From DASQEH01 sp038239485 (GTDB lineage Bacteria; Actinomycetota; Actinomycetes; Propionibacteriales; Nocardioidaceae): a stretch of 17,357 nucleotides of DNA. This document shows, piece by piece, positions 1-5,993 of the stretch. The position numbers were made by a program, and so were the translations under genes. How positions within the stretch are numbered: the first letter of the stretch is position 1; each line of letters begins with the position of its first letter. A model generated the notes under the pieces. That model ran no database searches, was not told the DNA's origin, and worked only from the letters and a program-made list of their open reading frames with translations. Location: the NCBI GenBank assembly GCA_038239485.1, contig JBBSET010000063.1, forward strand, positions 1-17,357. Direction: 5' to 3'.

Positions 1-63
1 CGCATATCAGCATGACCGCGCGTCGCCAGACACGCTGGGCGCTCACACCCTCGACCGGGAACA

Positions 64-99
64 GAGGCGGCCTCCCCGAAGCCACGAGGAGGCCGCCTC
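64..99 (-). terminator. Hairpin, probable terminator of the TM2/DUF2752 gene pair
   Basis: A perfect 12-bp inverted repeat (GAGGCGGCCTCC at 64-75, GGAGGCCGCCTC at 88-99) encloses a 12-nt loop. It begins 32 nt past the stop codon of the DUF2752 gene on the minus strand. Neither side has a strong T-tract; the plus-strand side has only a short CTCTTG about 8 nt later. Many high-GC actinobacterial terminators lack a U-tract, so termination is a reasonable inference. It could also serve an unseen plus-strand gene ending left of the window. Confidence 0.5.
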
Positions 100-131
100 G
101 CTATGCCCTCTTGACAGACGGGACCCACATA

Positions 132-563
132 TCAGCTGGCCACGACGAGCAGCCGCACCACGCCGAAGACCAGCCAGGCCGCCGCCACCGCGAAGAACGG
201 CCTGCTGGTCACGATCCGAGTCATCGACGGCACCGGCGTACCGGTCACCAGGCCGTTTGCAACCGTCACCACCAACGCGACCGCGGCCACCATCGCCACC
301 AGGCCGAACGGGTTGGCCGCGAACGCGTCGCCCCACCGCCCGTGTGCGAGGTAGACCCACGAGCGCGTCAGACCGCAGCCCGGGCACGGCAGGCCGGTGA
401 CCAGCCGGAACGGGCAGACGACCGGGCCGGTGCCGACCGTATCGGGGTTCGCTACCGCGGCGCCCACCAGGCAGCACAGACCCAGGCCGGCGACCAGCGG
501 GGTCTGCGGTCCCTCCGCGGCGGTGAAGTACGGCCGCGCGAGCTCAGCGAAGCGGGCGGCCAT
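132..563 (-). CDS. DUF2752 family small membrane protein
   Basis: 143 aa. The DUF2752 signature is clear: a CPF segment, then TGLPCPGCGLTRSW around residues 56-69, then a downstream NPFG. The family is found in many bacteria and its function is unknown; the conserved cysteines are suggestive of metal or redox chemistry, but that is speculation. Hydrophobic segments lie at about residues 22-38, 84-104 and 120-140, so it should be an inner-membrane protein with about three helices. The ATG at 563 lies inside the end of the preceding TM2 gene (20-nt overlap), and there is no strong Shine-Dalgarno, so translation is probably coupled to that gene. The family assignment is firm; the exact start is less certain. 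Confidence 0.9.
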   Translation of the reverse strand: MAARFAELARPYFTAAEGPQTPLVAGLGLCCLVGAAVANPDTVGTGPVVCPFRLVTGLPCPGCGLTRSWVYLAHGRWGDAFAANPFGLVAMVAAVALVVTVANGLVTGTPVPSMTRIVTSRPFFAVAAAWLVFGVVRLLVVAS

Positions 564-1032
564 CGGCGTCCGGCAGCTTACGCAGCGCGATCAGGATCAG
601 GTCCACGAGAGCCCAGATCCCCACGCCGCCACAGGTGAGGAGCTTCAGCACCCCGAGACCGGTGTAGCCGAGATAGAAGCGGTCGATGCCGAGGGTGCCG
701 AGGAAGGCCGACAGCAGCAGCGAAACGAGCCATTCCTTGTCGGAGAAGACCCAGGGGACCTCGCGCGCAGGGAACCAGCCGCCGCCGCTGGCCCGACGGG
801 TGTTGGCATCGGCCTTCAGCTGGCCGCTCATCGCCATCATCTGCAGGTCCTGCACCGTGTAGGGTCCGTACTCCTGGCCCATCCCGTACAGGTAGAACTG
901 CTCGTCGAACCTCGGTTGGCTCGGTTGCGGCGGACCGGAGTACGGCGGTCCGGAGTACGGCGGCTCGGCGCCGGGGGGCCCGGAGTAGGGAGGACCGGAG
1001 CCGGGCGGGTCAGGAATGCCTGAGGTGGTCAT
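544..1032 (-). CDS. GYF_2 and TM2 domain membrane protein
   Basis: 162 aa from the ATG at 1032. The N-terminal 40 residues are a low-complexity Pro/Gly/Ser/Tyr tail made of five-residue units ending in PP. Residues 47-96 match a GYF_2 domain, with YGPYTVQDLQ, a GQL segment and a late GWFPAREVP. Residues 100-150 are a TM2 domain: two hydrophobic helices around GIDRFYLGYTGLG and GGVGIWALVDLI. GYF_2-type domains are thought to bind proline-rich peptides or partners, and TM2 proteins are small membrane proteins of unknown biochemical role. The same frame stays open far upstream, but that part is antisense to korA and lacks domain sense. It overlaps the downstream DUF2752 gene by 20 nt. No good Shine-Dalgarno precedes the ATG; a TACGCT -10-like hexamer 8 nt upstream suggests a leaderless or near-leaderless mRNA. 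Confidence 0.9.
   Translation of the reverse strand: MTTSGIPDPPGSGPPYSGPPGAEPPYSGPPYSGPPQPSQPRFDEQFYLYGMGQEYGPYTVQDLQMMAMSGQLKADANTRRASGGGWFPAREVPWVFSDKEWLVSLLLSAFLGTLGIDRFYLGYTGLGVLKLLTCGGVGIWALVDLILIALRKLPDADGRPLR
913..1002. repeat. Six degenerate 15-bp tandem units in the TM2 gene
   Basis: Residues 11-40 of the GYF_2/TM2 protein divide into six five-residue units: GSGPP, YSGPP, GAEPP, YSGPP, YSGPP, QPSQP. The DNA shows the same 15-bp periodicity, around a core like CCGGAGTACGGCGG on the plus strand. It is a coding microsatellite-like tract. Unit number could vary between strains without shifting the frame. Confidence 0.75.
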
Positions 1033-1040
1033 GACCTTGG

Positions 1041-1046
1041 AGCGTA
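1041..1046 (-). promoter_or_regulatory. Candidate -10 element for the TM2/DUF2752 genes
   Basis: On the minus strand, TACGCT fits the actinobacterial TANNNT -10 pattern and ends 8 nt before the ATG at 1032. The predicted transcript start would be at or next to the start codon, which agrees with the absence of a good ribosome binding site. No recognisable -35 element was seen. This is a weak call based on position and sequence only. Confidence 0.3.
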
Positions 1047-1112
1047 AGGGATGGACCTGCCGGTGGGCGACGGCGCCAGCACATGGCGTTCGACACACGG
1101 CATGTGGACAGT

Positions 1113-1136
1113 GCCGAGCGGCGCAAATTACTCGGC
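1113..1136. promoter_or_regulatory. Inverted repeat in the TM2-korA divergent region
   Basis: GCCGAG (1113-1118) and CTCGGC (1131-1136) form a 6-bp dyad around a 12-nt AT-richer centre. It lies in the 159-bp gap between the divergent TM2 and korA genes, just upstream of a -10-like TAGACT at 1138-1143. That is a sensible place for a repressor operator, but a 6-bp dyad in GC-rich DNA can occur by chance. Confidence 0.25.
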
Positions 1137-1137
1137 G

Positions 1138-1143
1138 TAGACT
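1138..1143 (+). promoter_or_regulatory. Candidate -10 element for korAB
   Basis: TAGACT fits TANNNT and would start transcription near 1150, giving a leader of about 42 nt that contains the korA ribosome binding site. The same hexamer precedes the RarD gene. No convincing -35 was found at the expected spacing. Confidence 0.3.
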
Positions 1144-1180
1144 CGAAAACGCAGTAAAAGATGGGGATAGCGGTATCGAA

Positions 1181-1186
1181 GTGAGG
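1181..1186 (+). promoter_or_regulatory. Ribosome binding site deciding the korA GTG start
   Basis: GTGAGG lies 5 nt before the GTG at 1192. An ATG at 1187 is out of frame and stops after two codons, so the GTG is the sensible start. Confidence 0.6.
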
Positions 1187-1191
1187 ATGCA

Positions 1192-3060
1192 GTGACCAAA
1201 CAGGTCAAGCAGCTCGATCGAGTGATCATCCGATTCGCCGGCGATTCCGGCGACGGGATGCAGCTCACCGGAGACAGGTTCACCCAGGAGACAGCGGCGT
1301 TCGGCAACGACCTGTCCACCCTTCCCAACTTCCCGGCCGAGATCCGCGCGCCGGCGGGCACCCTGCCCGGCGTGTCGTCCTTCCAGCTGCATTTCGCCGA
1401 CCACGACATCCTCACTCCAGGAGATGCTCCGGACGTGCTCGTGGCCATGAACCCGGCGGCGCTTCGGGCGAACGTGAAGGACCTGCCGTCCGGCGCAACG
1501 ATCATCGTCGACAGCCACGACTTCACCAGCCGCAACCTGAGCAAGGCGGGCTACGATCACAACCCGCTCGAGGACGGGTCGCTGGACAGGTTCAGCCTCC
1601 ATCGGGTCGACCTCACCACCATGACGGTCGAGTCGGTCAAGCCGTTCGGGCTGAGCCGCAAGGACGCGTCCCGGGCCAAGAACATGTTCTCGCTCGGGCT
1701 GCTCTCCTGGCTGTACGGGCGACCGGTGGAGTCGACGGAGACATTCCTCGCCAGGCGCTTCGCCACCAAGCCTGACATCCGCGACGCCAACATCGCCGCC
1801 TTCCGCGCCGGCTGGAACTTCGGCGAGACCACCGAGTCGTTCGCTGTCTCGTACGAGGTCAAGGCTGCCCCGATGGCCGCGGGTACCTACCGCAACATCT
1901 CCGGGAACCTTGCGCTCAGCTACGGCCTGGTGGCCGCCTCGGTCCGCTCCGGACTTCCCCTTTTCCTCGGTGCCTACCCCATCACTCCGGCGTCGGACAT
2001 CCTGCACGAGCTCAGTAAGCACAAGCGCTTCGGCGTGACGACCTTCCAGGCGGAGGACGAGATCGCCGGTATCGGCGCGGCGCTGGGAGCGTCGTTCGGC
2101 GGCGCTCTGGGCGTGACCTCGACCTCCGGACCGGGGATCTCACTGAAGAGCGAGACGATCGGTCTCGCGGTGTCGCTGGAGCTCCCGTTGGTCGTCGTCG
2201 ACGTCCAGCGGGGTGGGCCGTCGACGGGGCTTCCGACCAAGACCGAGCAGTCGGACCTGCTGCAAGCCATGTTCGGCCGCAACGGCGAGGCGCCGGTGCC
2301 GATCGTGGCTCCGCAGTCCCCGGGCGACTGCTTCGACATCGCTCTGGAGGCGGCGCGGATCGCCGTCGAGTACCGGACGCCGGTGATGCTGCTGTCTGAC
2401 GGCTACCTGGCCAACGGGTCGGAGCCGTGGCAGCTTCCCGACGTCGAGGCGCTCCCTGTCATCGACCCCGCGTTCGCGACCGAACCCAACCACGAGACGA
2501 AGACCGGCGACCACGAGTTCTGGCCGTACGAGCGCGACCCCGACACGCTGGCGCGGCCGTGGGCGGTGCCGGGCACACCTGGCCTCGAGCACCGCATCGG
2601 CGGGCTGGAGAAGGCCAGTGGCCACGGCAACATCTCGTACGACCCCGCCAACCACGACCTGATGGTGCGTACGCGGCAGGCGAAGGTCGACCGGATCGCA
2701 GATACCATCGCGCCGCTCGAGGTGGACGACCCGAGCGGTCGTGCGCGTCTGCTGGTGCTGGGCTGGGGTTCCACCTACGGTCCGATCGGAGCCGCTGTCC
2801 GGCGGCTGCGCGGCCAGGGGCTCCACATCGCCCAGGCCCACCTCCGCCACCTGAACCCCTTTCCCGGCAACCTCGGCGAGGTGCTCAGGCAATACGACCG
2901 GGTCGTCGTGCCCGAGATGAACCTCGGTCAGCTCGCGATGCTGTTGCGGGCGAAGTACCTGGTCGACGTCGTCCGCTACAACCAGGTGCGCGGGCTACCG
3001 TTCAGCGCCACCGAGCTTGAAGCAGTACTCGCCACCACCCTCGAGGAACTCCACGAATGA
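1192..3060 (+). CDS. korA: 2-oxoacid:ferredoxin oxidoreductase, alpha subunit (gamma-alpha fusion)
   Basis: 622 aa, GTG start with GTGAGG 5 nt upstream. With KorB it oxidatively decarboxylates a 2-oxoacid, probably 2-oxoglutarate to succinyl-CoA, reducing ferredoxin in the cytoplasm. Residues about 10-200 form the gamma-type domain (GDSGDGMQ at 17-24, NFPAEIRAP at 46-54). Residues about 235-430 form the pyrimidine-binding alpha domain, with YPITP at 262-266, TSTSGPG at 309-315 and QRGGPSTGLPTKTEQSD at 339-355. The C-terminal part, from about 510, carries the transketolase-C-like domain (VLGWGSTYG, later VPEMNLGQL). Length and domain order match the actinobacterial two-subunit enzyme, as in Mycobacterium KorA. 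The stop overlaps the korB start (ATGA), so the two are co-translated. Substrate is inferred from family: pyruvate or another 2-oxoacid cannot be excluded from sequence. Confidence 0.93.
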   Translation: MTKQVKQLDRVIIRFAGDSGDGMQLTGDRFTQETAAFGNDLSTLPNFPAEIRAPAGTLPGVSSFQLHFADHDILTPGDAPDVLVAMNPAALRANVKDLPSGATIIVDSHDFTSRNLSKAGYDHNPLEDGSLDRFSLHRVDLTTMTVESVKPFGLSRKDASRAKNMFSLGLLSWLYGRPVESTETFLARRFATKPDIRDANIAAFRAGWNFGETTESFAVSYEVKAAPMAAGTYRNISGNLALSYGLVAASVRSGLPLFLGAYPITPASDILHELSKHKRFGVTTFQAEDEIAGIGAALGASFGGALGVTSTSGPGISLKSETIGLAVSLELPLVVVDVQRGGPSTGLPTKTEQSDLLQAMFGRNGEAPVPIVAPQSPGDCFDIALEAARIAVEYRTPVMLLSDGYLANGSEPWQLPDVEALPVIDPAFATEPNHETKTGDHEFWPYERDPDTLARPWAVPGTPGLEHRIGGLEKASGHGNISYDPANHDLMVRTRQAKVDRIADTIAPLEVDDPSGRARLLVLGWGSTYGPIGAAVRRLRGQGLHIAQAHLRHLNPFPGNLGEVLRQYDRVVVPEMNLGQLAMLLRAKYLVDVVRYNQVRGLPFSATELEAVLATTLEELHE

Positions 3061-4055
3061 CCACCGATCTGGACATGCCCGGCCTGCGTCAGGTCCCGAC
3101 GACCGATGCGCCCGCCACCCGCAAGGACTTCACGTCCGACCAGGAGGTGCGCTGGTGCCCGGGCTGCGGCGACTACATCGTCCTGGCCGCCGTGCAGGGC
3201 TTCCTGCCGACCCTCGGTCTGCGCCGGGAGAACATCGTCTTCGTCTCCGGGATCGGCTGCTCGTCGCGGTTCCCCTACTACCTCGAGACGTACGGGATGC
3301 ACTCGATCCACGGGCGGGCCCCGGCCATCGCTACCGGGTTGGCCACCGCACGCTCGGACCTCTCGGTCTGGGTTGTGACCGGTGACGGCGACGCCTTGTC
3401 GATCGGTGGCAACCATCTGATCCACGCGATGCGCCGCAATGTCAACATGACGATCCTGCTGTTCAACAACCGCATCTACGGCCTGACCAAGGGTCAGTAC
3501 TCGCCGACGTCGGAGCCGGGCAAGATCACCAAGTCCACCCCGATGGGGTCGATCGACCGGCCGTTCAACCCGGTGTCGCTCGCTCTTGGCGCTGAGGCGA
3601 CATTCGTCGCGCGCACACTCGACACCGACAGGCCGCACCTGACCGGGGTGCTCAAGGCTGCGGCAGCGCATCGCGGCACGAGCCTTGTCGAGATCTACCA
3701 GAACTGCCCCATCTTCAACGACGGCGCCTTCGACATCCTCCGCGACAAGGAGGAGGCTGCAGCACGGTTGGTTCGGCTCGAGCAGGGCCAACCCGTCCGC
3801 ATCGGTGATCGGGAATGGATCCATGACGCCCATGCCGACAACCCGGCCCAGGCGTTCGAGATCTCGCGGCTCGACGACGGCACGATGGCCCACGTCCCGA
3901 TCGGGATCTTCCGGCAGGTCGACCGCCCGACCTACGACGACCTGGCCCGCGAGCAGGTCTCCGAGGCCAGGGCCACACACGGGCCGGGCGACCTGGCCGA
4001 GCTGCTCGCCGGCAGCGACACCTGGTCGGTCAGCTCTGCCGAGGCGTCCTTCTAG
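3057..4055 (+). CDS. korB: 2-oxoacid:ferredoxin oxidoreductase, beta subunit
   Basis: 332 aa, the TPP-binding catalytic partner of KorA. The TPP/Mg motif begins with GDGDALSIGGNH (residues 109-120) and closes near NNRIYGLTKGQ (137-147). Four cysteines positioned to hold the single 4Fe-4S cluster of KorB-type enzymes are present: WCPGC (C34, C37), GIGCSSR (C68) and QNCPIF (C217). There is no separate delta (two-cluster ferredoxin) subunit, so electrons leave to an external ferredoxin not encoded here. The ATG overlaps the korA stop by 4 nt, with GAGGAA about 8 nt upstream. It ends in TAG at 4055 and converges with the secreted-protein gene after a 45-nt gap. Substrate specificity for 2-oxoglutarate is inferred from similarity to the mycobacterial/actinobacterial Kor pair. 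Confidence 0.93.
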   Translation: MTTDLDMPGLRQVPTTDAPATRKDFTSDQEVRWCPGCGDYIVLAAVQGFLPTLGLRRENIVFVSGIGCSSRFPYYLETYGMHSIHGRAPAIATGLATARSDLSVWVVTGDGDALSIGGNHLIHAMRRNVNMTILLFNNRIYGLTKGQYSPTSEPGKITKSTPMGSIDRPFNPVSLALGAEATFVARTLDTDRPHLTGVLKAAAAHRGTSLVEIYQNCPIFNDGAFDILRDKEEAAARLVRLEQGQPVRIGDREWIHDAHADNPAQAFEISRLDDGTMAHVPIGIFRQVDRPTYDDLAREQVSEARATHGPGDLAELLAGSDTWSVSSAEASF

Positions 4056-4100
4056 CCGCGAGCCCAGCCAGCGAGGAGCCCGCGCCGACGTGTCGAGGGG

Positions 4101-4793
4101 TCAGCCACGCCTGGTGGTGAACACGCCGCTGTGGGAGATGATGAAGCGCGTACTCGGCGGGGTCGAGATCCGCCAGTAGTACGCACCGTGCCTCGGCGCG
4201 TTGAGCTTGAAGCTGTAGGTGCCGCGACTGCTCGTCCGGCCGCTGCGGTAGCGATGCCAGCCGCAGTTCGCGCACGGCCGGCGGTCGAGGTACACCGCGC
4301 GATGCCCGTAGTGCGGCGCGATCCGACCGTGGAACTGTGCGTGCTTGTTGACCTGGCCCGTGATGTGGCGATAGACCGAGACGGCGGTCGTGCGGCTCGA
4401 GCGCCTCAACTTCGCGTTACCCGGGAAAACGGCCCGGTAGTCGGCGTTGCCGATCATGGCTGTGGGGAACTTGAACCTGGGGTGGACCTGGTGCGAGGTG
4501 TACTTGGTCCCCAGGTAGCGCCAGTGCGAGCGGCCGTCGAGCCGGCGGTACACCTTCACCGGTCGACCCTGGATCGCTCCGCCGAGCGACGGGATGGTGA
4601 TCTGTCCGCGGATGGTCAGGGAGCTACCGAAGCCCTTCGTGTGGTTGAAGTCGAGGAACCGGACCGTCGTCGCATACCGGTGAGCCGCTTGGGTGGCTGC
4701 GCCGGCCCCATGGGGAACGGCTGCCGCCGCTACCGGCAGCGCCAGCAGGCTGGCCGCGCAGGCGGTTACGAGGATGGAGCGAGATGTCTTCAT
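4101..4793 (-). CDS. Putative secreted protein, unknown function
   Basis: 230 aa from the ATG at 4793. The frame is open 49 codons further up, but MKTSRS followed by an Ala/Leu-rich stretch (residues 8-26) is a classic Sec signal peptide, with cleavage likely between about 25 and 33. The mature part is very basic and rich in Arg, His and Tyr. It looks like two beta-rich, possibly Ig-like modules: about 40-142 (GRPVKVYRRLDGRSHWRYLG at 76-95) and about 143-228 (HRAVYLDRR, then GTYSFKLNAP and YYWRIS). The second holds a lone CANC pair (C174, C177) that could form a disulfide outside the cell or bind metal. I do not recognise the family and assign no function. It is divergent from the RarD gene and convergent with korB, so it is probably monocistronic. 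No Shine-Dalgarno is visible; CAGTAT 6 nt before the ATG may be a -10 of a leaderless mRNA. Confidence 0.75.
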   Translation of the reverse strand: MKTSRSILVTACAASLLALPVAAAAVPHGAGAATQAAHRYATTVRFLDFNHTKGFGSSLTIRGQITIPSLGGAIQGRPVKVYRRLDGRSHWRYLGTKYTSHQVHPRFKFPTAMIGNADYRAVFPGNAKLRRSSRTTAVSVYRHITGQVNKHAQFHGRIAPHYGHRAVYLDRRPCANCGWHRYRSGRTSSRGTYSFKLNAPRHGAYYWRISTPPSTRFIISHSGVFTTRRG

Positions 4794-4799
4794 ACGTGA

Positions 4800-4805
4800 A
4801 TACTG
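4800..4805 (-). promoter_or_regulatory. Weak candidate -10 for the secreted-protein gene
   Basis: On the minus strand CAGTAT ends 6 nt before the ATG at 4793, the spacing expected for a leaderless transcript. It keeps the A at position 2 and the T at position 6 of a -10 but not the first T, and there is no clear -35. Confidence 0.2.
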
Positions 4806-4909
4806 TCCAGACCGTGTCGGTGACGACCGCGAGGCCGATTTGCGTTCCTTGCACCGTAGGCGGGACCGCTGCAGATCACCAAACCTGGCAGATCGCGAAC
4901 CGGCTTCGA

Positions 4910-4918
4910 CCCCCCCCC
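4910..4918. repeat. C9 homopolymer in a divergent intergenic region
   Basis: Nine consecutive C bases lie about midway between the divergent secreted-protein and RarD genes. The tract could slip in replication or be miscounted in sequencing. Its spacing from either gene makes a promoter-strength effect possible but unproven. Confidence 0.6.
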
Positions 4919-4952
4919 GTTCGCCGATGATCTTCGTCACGTCTCGCCTGCC

Positions 4953-4988
4953 ATGTCATGACCATACCCAGGCATTGGTCATGACCAT
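4953..4988. promoter_or_regulatory. Paired palindromic motif upstream of rarD (candidate operator)
   Basis: The 11-mer GTCATGACCAT occurs twice, at 4955-4965 and 4978-4988, exactly 23 bp apart. The second copy is the core of a perfect 12-bp palindrome, TGGTCATGACCA (4976-4987); the first is a near-palindrome. The pair sits immediately upstream of the putative -10 at 4993-4998, where a bound dimer pair would cover the -35 region. This looks like a transcription-factor site; the regulator is unknown. No regulator gene lies beside it. Confidence 0.45.
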
Positions 4989-4992
4989 GCTC

Positions 4993-4998
4993 TAGACT
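4993..4998 (+). promoter_or_regulatory. Candidate -10 of a leaderless rarD transcript
   Basis: TAGACT fits TANNNT and is separated from the ATG at 5005 by 6 nt, so the predicted start of transcription falls on the A of the start codon. No Shine-Dalgarno is present upstream, as expected for a leaderless mRNA. The -35 is not recognisable. Confidence 0.4.
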
Positions 4999-5004
4999 GC
5001 CGCC

Positions 5005-5943
5005 ATGACCGAGGACCGCCGGGGGCTGCTGTTCGGCACGGTGGCATTCGGGCTCTGGGGACTCTTCCCGCTGTACTGGCCGCTGCTGGAGCCGACCAGG
5101 GCGACCGAGATCCTCGCCCACCGGATCGTCTGGTCGCTGGTGCTGACCGGGTTCCTGCTCTTCGTGAGGCGGCGTACGGACGCTCTGCGCACGATGTGGG
5201 CAACACCACCCGTGCGCTACCGGATGATCGCAGCGGGGGTCGTCATCTGCTTCAACTGGGGCACCTACATCTGGGGCGTCAACAACGGTCACGTCGTCGA
5301 CACCTCGCTCGGCTACTACATCAACCCACTGGTGACCGTTCTGCTCGGCGTCGCCATCCTGCGCGAACGGCTGCGCCGCGTGCAGTGGTTCGCCCTGGGG
5401 ATCGCTCTTGCCGCCGTCCTCGTGCTCAGCGTCCAGGTCGGCCACCCGCCCTGGATCTCCCTGATCCTCGCCTTCAGCTTCGGCACCTACGGGCTGCTCA
5501 AGAAGCAGGTCGCGGTCGGCCCGATCGAAGGGCTGGCCTTCGAGGGGCTGGTGGCCCTGCCGGTTGCTCTTGGGTACATCGTCTGGCTAACGCTCGCCGG
5601 GCAGGCGACAGCCTGGTCGGACGGCGTCGGTCACGTCGGGCTGCTCGTCCTCACCGGCGTCGTCACCGCCGCTCCACTGCTGTGCTTCGCGGGGGCGGCG
5701 AACCGGATCTCGCTCACGACGCTCGGTCTCCTGCAGTACATCGCGCCGACCCTACAGCTGGCGCTGGGGGTGACACTGTTCGGCGAGCCGATGGGAGCCC
5801 TGCGCTGGGTCGGCTTCTCGCTCGTCTGGGTGGCGCTCATCATCTTCACCGTCGACTCGCTGGTCGCGATGCGCCGGCGAAACGCGCAGGCAATGATGAG
5901 ACCCAACGATCGCCCCGACCGCCCCGCCACGGTCACCGCCTGA
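5005..5943 (+). CDS. rarD: RarD-type EamA/DMT superfamily transporter
   Basis: 312 aa integral membrane protein with about ten predicted helices in two EamA-like halves. RarD hallmarks are present: GLWGLFPLYW (16-25), EILAHRIVWS (35-44) and the conserved run starting NWGTYIWGVNNGHVVD (84-99) followed by SLGYYINPL (101-109). The second half ends with LLQYIAPTLQL and a final helix before a short basic tail. RarD was named for chloramphenicol sensitivity in Pseudomonas, but the substrate is not established, so a specific drug or metabolite should not be inferred. It is transcribed alone: divergent from the secreted-protein gene and convergent with the polyprenyl synthase, 50 nt away. The ATG at 5005 starts the family's N-terminus directly and has no Shine-Dalgarno. 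Confidence 0.9.
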   Translation: MTEDRRGLLFGTVAFGLWGLFPLYWPLLEPTRATEILAHRIVWSLVLTGFLLFVRRRTDALRTMWATPPVRYRMIAAGVVICFNWGTYIWGVNNGHVVDTSLGYYINPLVTVLLGVAILRERLRRVQWFALGIALAAVLVLSVQVGHPPWISLILAFSFGTYGLLKKQVAVGPIEGLAFEGLVALPVALGYIVWLTLAGQATAWSDGVGHVGLLVLTGVVTAAPLLCFAGAANRISLTTLGLLQYIAPTLQLALGVTLFGEPMGALRWVGFSLVWVALIIFTVDSLVAMRRRNAQAMMRPNDRPDRPATVTA

Positions 5944-5993
5944 CCGACTTCTGCCGAGGAAGAGCGTGACCCTACGGCGACCGAGCGCGGCCG

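Noticed and set aside
3..135. CATATCAG repeated at 3-10 and 128-135
   Set aside because: An 8-bp direct repeat with no further extension or associated element; most likely chance, not an attachment site.
1033..2022. Upstream part of the long minus-strand open frame running into the TM2 gene
   Set aside because: It is antisense to korA, contains no recognisable domain, and the TM2 protein has a clear start at 1032.
4056..4100. Possible terminator between the converging korB and secreted-protein genes
   Set aside because: No stem longer than a few base pairs and no T-tract could be found in the 45-nt gap.
4794..4940. 49-residue N-terminal extension of the secreted protein to an ATG at 4940
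   Set aside because: It would bury the signal peptide behind a charged segment and crosses the C9 tract; the ATG at 4793 gives a proper signal peptide.
5944..5993. Possible terminator between the converging rarD and polyprenyl synthase genes
   Set aside because: Only a 4-bp CGGC/GCCG dyad is visible, which is expected by chance in this base composition.
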